Below, one piece after another: positions 32,236-41,478 of a stretch of 64,000 bases of DNA. The translations under genes were made by a program, and so were the position numbers. The notes below the pieces were generated by a model that saw nothing but the letters and a program-made list of their open reading frames with translations, had not been told where the DNA came from and searched no databases. Origin of the DNA: Gemmatimonadota bacterium (lineage in GTDB: Bacteria; Gemmatimonadota; Gemmatimonadetes; Longimicrobiales; Gaopeijiaceae); assembly GCA_030428885.1 (NCBI GenBank), contig JAUIEJ010000014.1, forward strand, positions 1-64,000, in the 5' to 3' direction. Within the stretch, counting starts at the first letter, position 1. Each line of letters starts with the position of its first letter.

Positions 32236-35103
32236 TCAGCGCCCTCCGCCGCCCGAAGTCGCGCCGTCGGTCGGGGGGGCTCCTCGGCCCGGAATCATGC
32301 CGCCCCACGGGAACGGATCGGGGGCGAACTCCCGCATGTGGATGGGCTTGTCGAGGAAGTCCACGCCCTCGGTCATCCAGGCCGGCGCCGGGGCGCCGAG
32401 GAGGTGGTGGTCGAAGAACTGCTTCAGGCGCATCTGGAAGTCGATGCGGTTTTCGAGCTTCGACAGGCCGTGCCCCTCGTCGGGATACGACAGCCAGATG
32501 ATGGGCTTCCCGAGGAACCGCAGGGCGTTGTACCACTCGAGGCCCTGCTCCCAGTTCACCGTGGGGTCCGACTCGCCGTGGAGATACAGCACGGGCGTGT
32601 CCATGTCTTCGACGCCGCTGATGGGGGACTGCTCCCAGTAGAGATCGAAGTCGTCGTAGGGATTCGTGCCGTACCGACCCTGCCCGTAGATGTCGTAGCT
32701 GTGGTTGTTCTGGCCGCTGCCCACGAAGAGCTGATTGAACTCGCTCACCAGGTTGATGGGCGCCGCGCCGTGGGCCACCGCCGCGAACATCTTCGATCGG
32801 GTCGCGATGTAGGCGCCGCCTCCCCCGCTGAACGAATGTCCGCTGAGGCCGATGGCGTCGGGATCGGCGTAGCCCAGATCGATGACCGCCTGGGTCGCCG
32901 CCTCGATGGCCTCCAGCATGTCCGAGTGGGTCGTCCGCGTCCGGAAGTGGACGTCGGGCTGCATGAGCAGATACCCGCGGCTCACGTAGCCCGCGAAGTT
33001 CGGCTGATGCCGGTAGATGGGCGTCGGGTAGGCGTGGAGGTCCTGCGAGTACTGCTCGTAGAACCGCACGATCATGGGCAGGCGCTGCCCCTCCTGCCAC
33101 GTCTCGGGGATGGCCAGCGTGCCCTGGAGGGGCGTGCCGTCGGCGAGTTCGTAGTCGAAGAGGATCCGGCGGCCCCAGAGGTACTCGCCCTGCTGGGGGT
33201 TGGCCTCGGTGACGCGGGTCCAGTCCTGGAATTCACCGTCGGTGACCCACAGGTCGGGGAAGGTGCTCCAGTCCTGGCGAGTGAGGAGGATCCGGTCGGC
33301 GTCGGCGGCCTTGTCGGGGCGACCGAAGCGGACGTCGTCCAGGGCCAGGGTCTGGAGACGGCCGCCGTCCAGGCGGAAAAACCCGTCCTGCTTGGTCCGG
33401 GTGCCGAAGCCCCGGAGGATCACCGGCTCGTCGAGGTCGATGGTCTCGGCGTCGGGGTCCATTTGCTGCAGGCGCAGGCGAACGCCGTTGGCCGCGCCCC
33501 ATCCGTCGGTGAGGTTGGTGGGCGCCGATCCGTCCAGGGGCTGGAGCCAGACGTCGTACTGGTCGTAGAGCAGCACGCCCTGGCCGTCGGAGGTGTAGCC
33601 TCCGAGGCCCCAGGGGGGCCGCTCCCCGAAGTAGTCCCACTCCGTGTCGACGAACGAGACGGGGGCGTCTGCGGTGAGGTTCACGTGGGCGTCGGCGGAC
33701 ACGTCGTAGGCGTGCACGTGCCCCTCCTGCCAGTAGAGCCAGTGGGTGCCCAGGGGCGAAAGGCCCAGCGCGCGCTCCACTCCGTCCACGATGGGCGTGG
33801 CCTCGCCGGTGCGGGTGTCGATGCGGGTCCAGTCGGCGTACGACGGCTTCCAGTCGGAGATGTAGTCGGTGTCGTCGCGACCGATGGCCCAGGCTCCGTC
33901 GGGGGTCACGCCGGTCGTGGTGCGCCGATCGTCGTCCAGGCGGGTGAGGCGACCGCTGGAGAGATGGGCGGCCACCTGCCAGGTGCGGTTGCGGTCCCGG
34001 TTGGCGGCCCGCTGCTGCTCCGTCTGGATGCGATCGTCGGCCCAGTGGAAGATGTTGACGTCGGCCAGGGGGAGAGCCGTGTCGGGCCACTCTTCCAGGG
34101 TCACGGCCTGGGGCCGGGTGCCGGCGAAGACCATGGTGCCCGGATCGTTCCAGTCCAGGCCTCCCTTCTCGCTCAGCACCCACCCCGCGGCCAGGCCGTC
34201 GGAGGGCGAGAAGGTCGTCACCGAGGGGCCGGCTGCGGCCAGATCGGACACGGCCACAAGGGTGTTGTCCCGTTCCTGGTCGTCGTCGGCGGAGGCGCCC
34301 CGAAGCACGGCCACGGCCGGGGCGTGATCGGCCCAGGTGAGCCGCTCGTAGCGGTCCTCGCTCTGGTCCAGGGGACGGGTCACGCCGGTGGCCACCTCCA
34401 GGAGATAGAGCCCGTTCCCCGCCCCGTCGGCGGCGTCCACGGTGTACGCGAGCCAGCGCCCGTCGGCGTCGAAGTCCAGTTCCCGCACACTCCCCAGGAG
34501 GCGCACACTTCCATCGCCGAGGTCGCGGAGGATCACGTCGGTGCCGTCGTGCTCCGCGTCGTCGTCGGGGGACTCCTTCTTGACCCAGAACACCGAGGAG
34601 CCCGGAGCGAACCCGAAGTCGTCGGCGTTCTCCCACGACCAGGTCGCCCCCGTGGCGAGGTCCATGAGCCCGGCCGAGGCCGGAAGGGGATCATCGCTTC
34701 GGAGCTGGTCGGCGAAGGCGTGCCCCACTTCGTAGGCGACCCACCGTCCATCGTCGGAGAAGAGGGGCCCGGTGGCGAAGGGCACTGAGTAATCCCCACC
34801 CCCGTCCACCCGCTTCACGTGAAGCGTGTCGTCGCCCCGGACCCGACCGTAGCTCCACGCCGCGAACGCCCCGTCCGGAGAAAGCGTGGCCCCCCCGATG
34901 CTGCGCCACCGGGCGTAGTCGGAGATTTCCAGGGGGCGCTTCGTGGCGGTGGCCGAGGCCGCCGTCGGCGCTGCGGGCGCCGACACCTGGGCCTTGGCCC
35001 CGGCGGGCAGCCCGGCCATCGTCAACGAGAAGGCCAGGACCGGCAGGATCGGCCGAGCGAAAGGCCGGCGGCTTCGGAACGAGGGAATGGTGTGCGAAAG
35101 CAT
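32236..35103 (-). CDS. exported S9-family prolyl oligopeptidase-like peptidase
   Basis: A 955-residue protein with an N-terminal signal region (FARPILPVLAFSLTMAG). Residues about 60-640 form a WD/beta-propeller domain with repeated G-x-W/Y-x-x-Y elements, and the C-terminal 300 residues an alpha/beta hydrolase. The catalytic set is visible: Ser in GLSGHSFSGGGGAY, Asp in HGESDPTV and His in PDEGHGL. It should cleave peptides in the periplasm or outside. The tail is Gly-rich. The ATG at 35103 is chosen for the signal peptide; neither candidate has a good ribosome site. Confidence 0.88.
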   Translation of the reverse strand: MLSHTIPSFRSRRPFARPILPVLAFSLTMAGLPAGAKAQVSAPAAPTAASATATKRPLEISDYARWRSIGGATLSPDGAFAAWSYGRVRGDDTLHVKRVDGGGDYSVPFATGPLFSDDGRWVAYEVGHAFADQLRSDDPLPASAGLMDLATGATWSWENADDFGFAPGSSVFWVKKESPDDDAEHDGTDVILRDLGDGSVRLLGSVRELDFDADGRWLAYTVDAADGAGNGLYLLEVATGVTRPLDQSEDRYERLTWADHAPAVAVLRGASADDDQERDNTLVAVSDLAAAGPSVTTFSPSDGLAAGWVLSEKGGLDWNDPGTMVFAGTRPQAVTLEEWPDTALPLADVNIFHWADDRIQTEQQRAANRDRNRTWQVAAHLSSGRLTRLDDDRRTTTGVTPDGAWAIGRDDTDYISDWKPSYADWTRIDTRTGEATPIVDGVERALGLSPLGTHWLYWQEGHVHAYDVSADAHVNLTADAPVSFVDTEWDYFGERPPWGLGGYTSDGQGVLLYDQYDVWLQPLDGSAPTNLTDGWGAANGVRLRLQQMDPDAETIDLDEPVILRGFGTRTKQDGFFRLDGGRLQTLALDDVRFGRPDKAADADRILLTRQDWSTFPDLWVTDGEFQDWTRVTEANPQQGEYLWGRRILFDYELADGTPLQGTLAIPETWQEGQRLPMIVRFYEQYSQDLHAYPTPIYRHQPNFAGYVSRGYLLMQPDVHFRTRTTHSDMLEAIEAATQAVIDLGYADPDAIGLSGHSFSGGGGAYIATRSKMFAAVAHGAAPINLVSEFNQLFVGSGQNNHSYDIYGQGRYGTNPYDDFDLYWEQSPISGVEDMDTPVLYLHGESDPTVNWEQGLEWYNALRFLGKPIIWLSYPDEGHGLSKLENRIDFQMRLKQFFDHHLLGAPAPAWMTEGVDFLDKPIHMREFAPDPFPWGGMIPGRGAPPTDGATSGGGGR

Positions 35104-35207
35104 GATGAAGTCGGTGGATGGAATCCCCATGGGCGCGGGGGCGACGCGGCGTCCCCTGGAGAGCCTATCGCCGGCACTCCGCCGGGGGAAGCACCGAGGG
35201 ATCCGGG

Positions 35208-35627
35208 TCAATCCTCCGCCCACGGGTCGTAGCTCCCGAAGTTCCAGAGGTTTCCCTCCGGGTCCCGACAGACGTACAGCCGCCCGCCGTAGTCCTGGTC
35301 CTCCGGGTCCATCACGATGTCGGCCCCCGCCGCCACGGCCCCGGCGTGGTGTGCGTCACAGTCCTCCACGACCACGTACGGGCTCTGAGTCACCCGACCT
35401 CCGGGACCCTGGAGCTGCCCGAAGGCGTCGTCCCGGGCCGAACCCAGCATGATCATTCCCGCGCCGAACACGAGCTGGGCGTGGGCGATCCCGCCGTCGT
35501 CGTCGGCCACGACGAGTCGCGCCTCGAACCCGAAGGCCCGGCACAGCCATTCCACGGCGGCCGGTGCGTCGTCGTAGCGCAGCGTGGGGATGATGGTGGC
35601 GACGGTGTCGGCAGGCATACCGGGCAT
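35208..35627 (-). CDS. VOC-superfamily (PhnB/glyoxalase-like) protein
   Basis: A 139-residue protein with the two beta-alpha-beta-beta-beta repeats of the VOC fold. Repeat one starts TIIPTLRYDDAPAAVEWLC and repeat two YVVVEDCDAHHAGAVAAG, ending with YVCRDPEGNLWNFGSY. This last pattern is typical of PhnB-like and glyoxalase-like proteins that bind metals or small molecules. The reaction is unknown. It is divergent from the PadR gene at 35776. Confidence 0.85.
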   Translation of the reverse strand: MPGMPADTVATIIPTLRYDDAPAAVEWLCRAFGFEARLVVADDDGGIAHAQLVFGAGMIMLGSARDDAFGQLQGPGGRVTQSPYVVVEDCDAHHAGAVAAGADIVMDPEDQDYGGRLYVCRDPEGNLWNFGSYDPWAED

Positions 35628-35733
35628 GGGTGGAATCCGGGTCGGGTGGACGTGGAGGGACCCAGGACGAGTACGGCCGCGGGACGCCGCCGATCAAGGA
35701 TCTCGACCATCGGGTTGACGCCGAACCACCCAT

Positions 35734-35771
35734 CTAGCACCGTTAGACGACCATTCCTCTAACAGCGTTAG
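35734..35771. promoter_or_regulatory. paired palindromic operators before padR
   Basis: Two copies of CTA-x-C-A-x-CGTTAG-like sites occur: CTAGCACCGTTAG (35734-35746) and CTAACAGCGTTAG (35759-35771), 25 bp apart. The second is a CTAAC/GTTAG palindrome and ends 4 nt before the ATG. They probably bind two PadR dimers on one DNA face; they could also affect the divergent VOC gene. Confidence 0.6.
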
Positions 35772-35775
35772 TCCG

Positions 35776-36111
35776 ATGCCCGATCGCCCCGCCCTCGGCG
35801 AGTTCGAACACCACGTGCTCCTGGCCGTTCTACGGCTGGGCAACGACGCGTTCACGGCGCCCATCGTGGAGGAACTGGAGCGACGCACCGGACGCTCGGT
35901 GGCTCCGGCGGCCGTGTACATCGCCCTGCGCCGCCTGGAGAAGCGGGAGCTGGTCCACTCGGCGCTCCGGACCGACGACTCGGCGGGAGCGACCCGGGAG
36001 CGCCGCTTCGTGGCCGTCACCGAGGCCGGGGTGGCCCAGCTTCGCGACGCCCGCTCCGATCTCCGGAGCCTGTGGGACGGGCTCGACGTGCTCACCGGAG
36101 ACGACGCGTGA
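35776..36111 (+). CDS. PadR-family transcriptional regulator
   Basis: A 111-residue winged-helix regulator closely similar in pattern to the one at 21744 (LGEFEHHVLLAVLRL here against LGEFEQLVLLVVIRL). VAPAAVYIALRRLEKRELV is the recognition region and RERRFVAVTEAGVAQLRD the wing. Its stop overlaps the permease GTG by GTGA. A double operator is present just upstream of the start. Confidence 0.9.
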   Translation: MPDRPALGEFEHHVLLAVLRLGNDAFTAPIVEELERRTGRSVAPAAVYIALRRLEKRELVHSALRTDDSAGATRERRFVAVTEAGVAQLRDARSDLRSLWDGLDVLTGDDA

Positions 36112-38765
36112 ACCGCCTGCTCCGGGCCATCCTCCAGGGGGTCCTGCCGCCGGAGGACCGGGACGCTCTGGTGCCCGAGGTGGAGGCCCTCTACGAGAGC
36201 CGGCGCCGGCGCCACGGCCGGATCCGGGCCAACCTCTGGGCGGTCCGCACGGTGGCTGGATTCCTGTCCAGGGTCGGCCGGGATCGCGTCGCAGGGGGGC
36301 TGAGCCGGCGAGCCGTGGAGGTCCGGCGCGCACTGCGGGGCGTGGCGCGTCGTCCGGGGTGGGCCCTGGCCATGGTGGCGACCCTGGGACTGGGGGCCGG
36401 GGGAGTGGTGACCGTGTACGCGGTGGCCCACGAAGTGCTCCTGCGCCCCGTTCCCGGGGTGGCCGACGCCGCGTCTCTCGTGGAGGTCCGGCTCCGGGAC
36501 CGGGAGTCGGAACGGCCGTCGTTTCCCGTCTCCCACGGGGATCTGGAGGCATTTCGGGCGCTGCCCGAGTGGGCGCGCCTGGAGGCCCGGATCCCACTGG
36601 AGGTGAACCTCGCCCCGGGCGAAGGCCCCCCGGTCCGGGCCCGGGCCGACGTGGTCACCCCCGGGTGGTTCGACGCCCTGGGCGTGACGGCGGCGGCGGG
36701 ACGCCTTCCCACGGCCGGCCTGTCGGTGGACGACGCCGCGGCGCACCTGGAGGTGGTGGTGTCGTGGAGCCTGGCCCGACGTCTGGCCGATCACCCCACC
36801 GGCGCCGTGGGGCGTCGCCTTCGCATCAACGGCCGAGACGCCTCGGTGGCCGGGGTGACGCCGGCGGGCTTCCAGGGAGTGGAGCTGCCCGCCGACACCG
36901 ACGTGTGGCTCCCGGCCGGCGCCCTTCCGGTTGTGGAGCCCTCCACCGACCCCGCCGTCTTCGAGGGCCCGTTTGGCGTGTGGCCTCGCATGGTGGGGCG
37001 CCTGGCTCCCGGCGCCACCCTCGACGCCGCGGAGGCGGCCCTGAACCGCAGCGTCGTGGAGCGGCGGGACACCCAGGCATCCTGGGCGTTCGTCAGCCTG
37101 AACTTCCAGATGGAGGTGCTCCCGGGGTTGGGCGCCGAGCCCGGTATTCGGCGTGAGGTCACCCGGACCCTGGGGCTCTTGGCGGGGGCCTCCCTGCTCC
37201 TCCTGATCCTGGCCACGGCCAACGTCGCGGGGCTGAGCCTCACCCGGGCCGTGTCCCGGGGTTCGCGCATGCGGGTGCAGCGCGCCCTGGGCGCAGGGCC
37301 CGGGCACCTGACCGCCGAGGTGGTCACCGAGCACGTGGTTCTGGGCGCGTGCGGGGCCGCGGCGGCCGTGGGCGTGGCCGTGGGAGCGGCCCGCCTCCTG
37401 GAGGGGGTGCGTCTGGACCAGTCCGGCGCCGCCCTGGCCGGGCTGGGCGTGGGCCCCCGGGCGGCGGCGGTGGCGGTGTGCGCCGCGGTGGGCATGGCCC
37501 TGGCGGCGGCGGTGGCTCCGGCAGGCCTGGCGGCCCGAACGTCGGCGACCCGCCCCCTCCGGGGCGAGAGCCCCTCGGCCCAGCGGCTCCGCCGGGGGTT
37601 CGCCCTCGCCCAGTTGGCGGCCTCGGTGGTGCTGCTGGTGGGCGCCGGCCTCCTCACCCGGACCGTGGGGCAGATCGCTCAGGTCGACCCGGGGTTCGAG
37701 ACCCGGGACCTCCTGGCCTTCGACTTCGACCCGTCGCGGCTGGGCCTGGACGACACCGAGGCGTCCGTTCTCGTGGAGGAACTGGCCACCGCCCTCTCCC
37801 GGGCGCCGTCGGTAGAGGCCGCCGGGATCGCCTTTCCGTCGCCCGTGTGGGGCGCCTTCCTCACGGCCCACGTCCGGCCTGCGGACGAGCCCGACGCCGA
37901 AGGGCTGGTGGGGGCCCATCTCCAGGTCGCCGGCGATCTTCTGAGCGCCATGGGCGTGGGGGTCGTGGCCGGTCGGGACTTCACCGCCGCCGAACGGGGA
38001 GGGGACCCGGAGCTGCCCGGCGTGGTCATCCTGTCGGTGGACGCCGCGGAGGCGCTCTTCCCCCACCTCCCCCCCGCCTCGGTGGTGGGTCGGAGCGTGG
38101 CGGCGTCGGGGACCGAGGATCCGCTGGAGATCGTGGGCATCGTGCCGGCCATCCGGCGCCGCGGGCCCCGCATCGAGCCGCCTCCCTCCATCATCCGCCC
38201 CTGGGGCCAGAGTCGGTTCAACGGGGTGGCCAGCGCCTGGGTCCGGGCCCGTCCCGGCGCGTGGAACGACCTGGCGGGAACGGTGCGTCGCGTGGCCGGC
38301 GACGTCCGGCCGGACCTCCCCCTCTTCGACTTCCGCAGCGTGGAGGCGCAGGTCGATCGTCTCGTGGCCGACACCCGCGTGGTGGCGGGTCTGGCGGCGG
38401 TGACGTCCATCCTCGGTCTGACCCTCTCGGCCCTCGGGCTCTACGGCCTCCTGGCCTGGGCCGTGGCTTCCCGGACCCGGGAGATCGGCGTGCGGGCCGC
38501 CCTGGGCGCCCCCGCCGGGTCGCTGGTGCGGCACTTCGTGGGCCAGGGCCTGCGGTTGGCCGCCGTGGGACTCGTTCCCGGCATCGCCGGGGCCCTGCTC
38601 TTCGCCCGACTCCTGGAGGCCCGGCTCTTCCAGGTGCGAACCCTCGATCCCGTGGCCTGGATCGCCGGCGTGGGACTCCTCCTGGGCGTGGCGGCGGTGG
38701 CCTCGTGGATTCCGGCGCGTCGAGCGGCCCACGTGGACGTCGCCCGCACTCTGACCTCCGACTGA
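36108..38765 (+). CDS. ADOP-type FtsX/MacB permease
   Basis: An 885-residue permease. The N-terminal prefix includes LLRAILQGVLPPEDRDAL and a helical linker; the first membrane helix is ALAMVATLGLGAGGVVTVYA; a MacB_PCD domain follows; the FtsX core near 355-480 contains LLLILATANVAGLSLTRA; the second half ends with LGLYGLLAWAVASRTREIG and PARRAAHVDVARTLTSD. The final signature has V in place of P after the Asp. Coupled to PadR by GTGA overlap. Confidence 0.9.
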   Translation: MNRLLRAILQGVLPPEDRDALVPEVEALYESRRRRHGRIRANLWAVRTVAGFLSRVGRDRVAGGLSRRAVEVRRALRGVARRPGWALAMVATLGLGAGGVVTVYAVAHEVLLRPVPGVADAASLVEVRLRDRESERPSFPVSHGDLEAFRALPEWARLEARIPLEVNLAPGEGPPVRARADVVTPGWFDALGVTAAAGRLPTAGLSVDDAAAHLEVVVSWSLARRLADHPTGAVGRRLRINGRDASVAGVTPAGFQGVELPADTDVWLPAGALPVVEPSTDPAVFEGPFGVWPRMVGRLAPGATLDAAEAALNRSVVERRDTQASWAFVSLNFQMEVLPGLGAEPGIRREVTRTLGLLAGASLLLLILATANVAGLSLTRAVSRGSRMRVQRALGAGPGHLTAEVVTEHVVLGACGAAAAVGVAVGAARLLEGVRLDQSGAALAGLGVGPRAAAVAVCAAVGMALAAAVAPAGLAARTSATRPLRGESPSAQRLRRGFALAQLAASVVLLVGAGLLTRTVGQIAQVDPGFETRDLLAFDFDPSRLGLDDTEASVLVEELATALSRAPSVEAAGIAFPSPVWGAFLTAHVRPADEPDAEGLVGAHLQVAGDLLSAMGVGVVAGRDFTAAERGGDPELPGVVILSVDAAEALFPHLPPASVVGRSVAASGTEDPLEIVGIVPAIRRRGPRIEPPPSIIRPWGQSRFNGVASAWVRARPGAWNDLAGTVRRVAGDVRPDLPLFDFRSVEAQVDRLVADTRVVAGLAAVTSILGLTLSALGLYGLLAWAVASRTREIGVRAALGAPAGSLVRHFVGQGLRLAAVGLVPGIAGALLFARLLEARLFQVRTLDPVAWIAGVGLLLGVAAVASWIPARRAAHVDVARTLTSD

Positions 38766-38838
38766 CCCCTTGTCGCCCCCCCGGGGGGGGCCGGTACGTT
38801 ACGGGTTCGAAACGCAGGTCGAACCGGAGGCAGTACAC

Positions 38839-39117
38839 TTGAAGTCGCAGCGCGAGAAGGCCCGGCGCAGGAAGCGTCGGCGTGAGATCCAACTCCTCTC
38901 CAGCGAATCCGCCTGGCTCCAGAAGGCGCTCTTCGCGCTCCAGAAAGCCGAAACGGCCCGGGAGAAGCTCGCCGACACCCGGGATGAGGAGGCGCCTCCC
39001 TTCGAGTTGCCCCTGGACGACGAGACCCTGTCGGTCGAGGAGTTCCAGGAGGCGCTGGAGAACCGGATCCACGACCTCCTGGAAGACGTGCGGGGCCGGC
39101 GCAGAACCCTGCGCTGA
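38839..39117 (+). CDS. small basic/acidic hypothetical protein
   Basis: A 92-residue protein with a very basic N-terminus (KSQREKARRRKRRREIQ), a helical middle (WLQKALFALQKAETAREKL) and an acidic C-terminal helix. I use the TTG at 38839 because GGAGG lies 8 nt before it; an in-frame TTG at 38770 sits behind a G-rich tract with no good site. Likely cytosolic and perhaps nucleic-acid-binding because of the basic head; family not recognised. Confidence 0.7.
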   Translation: MKSQREKARRRKRRREIQLLSSESAWLQKALFALQKAETAREKLADTRDEEAPPFELPLDDETLSVEEFQEALENRIHDLLEDVRGRRRTLR

Positions 39118-39190
39118 CCGTCGCGGCGGGGGTGACGCCCGGCCGCTTGCGGCCTACCTTGGGCGGATCCCCACCCCAACGGAGGCTTCC

Positions 39191-39577
39191 ATGTCGCTTC
39201 GCACCGCGATCCTTCCCGCCCTCGCCGTGGTGTTCGCCGCCTGTTCCGGCGGTCCGCCCCCCGAGCCCCCGGCTCCGCCGCCCCTCGACCCCACGGGCGT
39301 CTACGACATCATGGTGGAGGCCCAGGGACAGTCCATCTCCGGTGTCATGTCCATCGAAGGCTCGGCCGAGGACGGGTACACGGGCTCGGTGGACACCGAG
39401 ATGGGTGGGGCGGCCATCAGCAACGTGGAGATCGCGGGCCAGGAAATGACCTTCTCGGTCCCGGAGGCCGGCGTGCAGGCCCGCATCGTGTTCGAAGGTG
39501 AGGGCTTCAGCGGAGGCATCACCGGCGCCATGGGCGACGCTCTGATCTTCGGGACGAAGCGGTCCGGCGGGACGTGA
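39191..39577 (+). CDS. small lipoprotein of unknown function
   Basis: A 128-residue exported lipoprotein with lipobox VFAAC (Cys18). A Pro-rich linker (PPPEPPAPPP) precedes a beta-rich domain with the start YDIMVEAQGQSISGVMSIEG, resembling small beta-barrel domains that follow lipoprotein signals in other exported hydrolase operons. GGAGG lies 5 nt before the ATG. The 3' end overlaps the amidohydrolase start by GTGA, so the two probably work together in the periplasm. Confidence 0.8.
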   Translation: MSLRTAILPALAVVFAACSGGPPPEPPAPPPLDPTGVYDIMVEAQGQSISGVMSIEGSAEDGYTGSVDTEMGGAAISNVEIAGQEMTFSVPEAGVQARIVFEGEGFSGGITGAMGDALIFGTKRSGGT

Positions 39578-40959
39578 CGCCCGCCGGCCGCCGCGGACCC
39601 CTGGCCCTGGCCCTCCTGGCGGCCACGGCGATGGCCGCCGAGGCTCCGGCACAGGAAACCCCCCTCGTCGTGACCGGCGGTCGCTGGTTCCACACCGCAT
39701 CGGGCACCCTCCGCCCCAACGAGGGCATGGTGGCCGTGGGCGGCCGGCTTCTCGCCGTGGGCACCCTCGACGTTCCCCTCGATCTCACGGGGGCCCGGCA
39801 CCTCGAGTTGGCCGACGACGAGGTGGTTCTGCCGGGATTCATCGACCTCCACGCCCACTACAACGTCCAGGTCCTGGGGCGGCCCCGGCGAGAAGAGCTG
39901 GTCGCCACCCCCGTGCTGTGGCTGGCCAACGGCGTCACCACCACGTTTCCCGCCGGGGAGTACGACCCCGAGGGCATGTGGCGCCTGCGACTCCGCATCC
40001 AGTCGGGCGAGCAGGTCGGGCCGCGGCTCTTCAATTCCGGTCCGTACTTCGGTCGCACCCGACCGGGGTGGACGCGCCTGACCCGGGACTCCCTCCACGC
40101 CGAGGTCGACCTGTGGGCCTCCCGAGGCGTGAGGGGCTTCAAGGCCAAGAACGCCGACCCCGAGACGTTGCGCTGGCTGATCGAGCGGGCCCACCACCAC
40201 GGGCTGACCGTCACGGGGCACCTGGATTCGGGCTTCCGCGACTCGGTGAACCCCCGGGACGCGATCCTCATGGGGATCGACCGCATCGAGCACTTCCTGG
40301 GGGGGGCCGCGTTTCCCGACGACCGCTCGGCCTACGCCAGCTTTCCCTCGTTCCGTCCCGACACACCCGAGTTCGACGAGATCGTCGGGCTGTACCGCGC
40401 CCTGGACGTGACGTACGACCCCACGGTGACCGCCTACGCCTACTACGGCGTGGAGGGCAAGCAGCACCCGGCCCTGGACTTCTGGACCGACGAGAGCCGG
40501 TTCCTCACGCCCGAGGTACGAGCCTGGGTCGAGGGCGGAGGCCCCGACTTCGAGGTCGCTTCCTTCGACGACATCCTGAACGCGAAGTGCCCCCTGGTGC
40601 GGGCGTTCCACGAAGCGGGCGGACGTCTGGGCCTGGCCACGGACCACCCGAGCTGGGGCGTGTGGCTGCCGGGATTCGTGGCCCACCGGGAGGTCCACGC
40701 CCTCACCCTCTGCGGGATTTCCGAAGCCGACGTGATCCGCATCGCCACGGCCAACGGGGCCGAGGCCCTGGGAGTGGGTGACCTCCTGGGCTCGCTCGAA
40801 GCGGGCAAGCTCGCCGACTTCTTCGTGATCGGGGGTGATCCCCTGGTCGACATCCGGGCCACGCGCGACGTCCGACACGTGGTCAAATCGGGGCACCTCT
40901 ACGACCCCGCCGAACTCCTCCGCTCCGTGGAGGGACGGCTGGGCGCGCCGGGCGGATAG
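39574..40959 (+). CDS. exported amidohydrolase-superfamily enzyme
   Basis: A 461-residue metal-dependent hydrolase with signal peptide (LALALLAATAMAAEAPAQ). FIDLHAHYNVQ is the H-x-H metal motif; KAKNADPE carries the region of the bridging lysine; GLTVTGHLDSGF gives the third histidine, DRIEHFLGG the fourth, and GLATDHPSWG the final Asp. These are marks of imidazolonepropionase/dipeptidase-like amidohydrolases in many exported operons. The substrate is unknown. Translationally coupled to the lipoprotein gene. Confidence 0.88.
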   Translation: MTPAGRRGPLALALLAATAMAAEAPAQETPLVVTGGRWFHTASGTLRPNEGMVAVGGRLLAVGTLDVPLDLTGARHLELADDEVVLPGFIDLHAHYNVQVLGRPRREELVATPVLWLANGVTTTFPAGEYDPEGMWRLRLRIQSGEQVGPRLFNSGPYFGRTRPGWTRLTRDSLHAEVDLWASRGVRGFKAKNADPETLRWLIERAHHHGLTVTGHLDSGFRDSVNPRDAILMGIDRIEHFLGGAAFPDDRSAYASFPSFRPDTPEFDEIVGLYRALDVTYDPTVTAYAYYGVEGKQHPALDFWTDESRFLTPEVRAWVEGGGPDFEVASFDDILNAKCPLVRAFHEAGGRLGLATDHPSWGVWLPGFVAHREVHALTLCGISEADVIRIATANGAEALGVGDLLGSLEAGKLADFFVIGGDPLVDIRATRDVRHVVKSGHLYDPAELLRSVEGRLGAPGG

Positions 40960-40962
40960 ATC

Positions 40963-41472
40963 GTGGCCGTGGCGCCTCTCCTGGCCGTGGTCCCGGGAGA
41001 CCCCGAGACCCCCTCGCCGCCGTGGACGGCTCGCCTCGCCGTCCGTCGGGGGGTCCACCTGGCGTGGGTGCAGGCCTCCGGCACGGGCGGGGCCGCCGGC
41101 GTGCTCGAGGGTCTGCCCCCGGAGCTGAGGGGCGTGGCCCTGCACGTGTTGGGCATGGGAGCGGCCGCGTCCGTGACCCTCGAGATCGCGGCGCGCCTCG
41201 GCGGCACCGAGACGCCGGCCCGCTCCGTGGCGCTGATGGATCCCACGCTGGACCCGGCCGACCCCGGCGGCGGCGGTCCCCCCCTGGTGGACGTCGCCGC
41301 CCGCCTGTTCCTCTCGGATCGAGGGGCGGCGGCCTCCGGTCCCGACGAGCGCCTCACCTTCGTGGCTTCGTTCCGACGTTCGCCTCGCGTGGTCTCCCTC
41401 GGGGCGGACGGGGATCCCGCCTCCCTCGTCGAGGCCTGGCTCGAAGAACGCGACGACGCCTCCCCGCGCTGA
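40963..41472 (+). CDS. hypothetical protein, possible degenerate alpha/beta hydrolase
   Basis: A 169-residue protein 3 nt downstream of the amidohydrolase, GTG start. The pattern LLAVVPGDPE then ALHVLGMGAAASVTLEIA resembles the first strands and nucleophile-elbow region of an alpha/beta hydrolase, but the serine of G-x-S-x-G is absent (LGMGA). No signal peptide is evident. I do not recognise the family. Confidence 0.6.
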   Translation: MAVAPLLAVVPGDPETPSPPWTARLAVRRGVHLAWVQASGTGGAAGVLEGLPPELRGVALHVLGMGAAASVTLEIAARLGGTETPARSVALMDPTLDPADPGGGGPPLVDVAARLFLSDRGAAASGPDERLTFVASFRRSPRVVSLGADGDPASLVEAWLEERDDASPR

Positions 41473-41478
41473 TCCACC

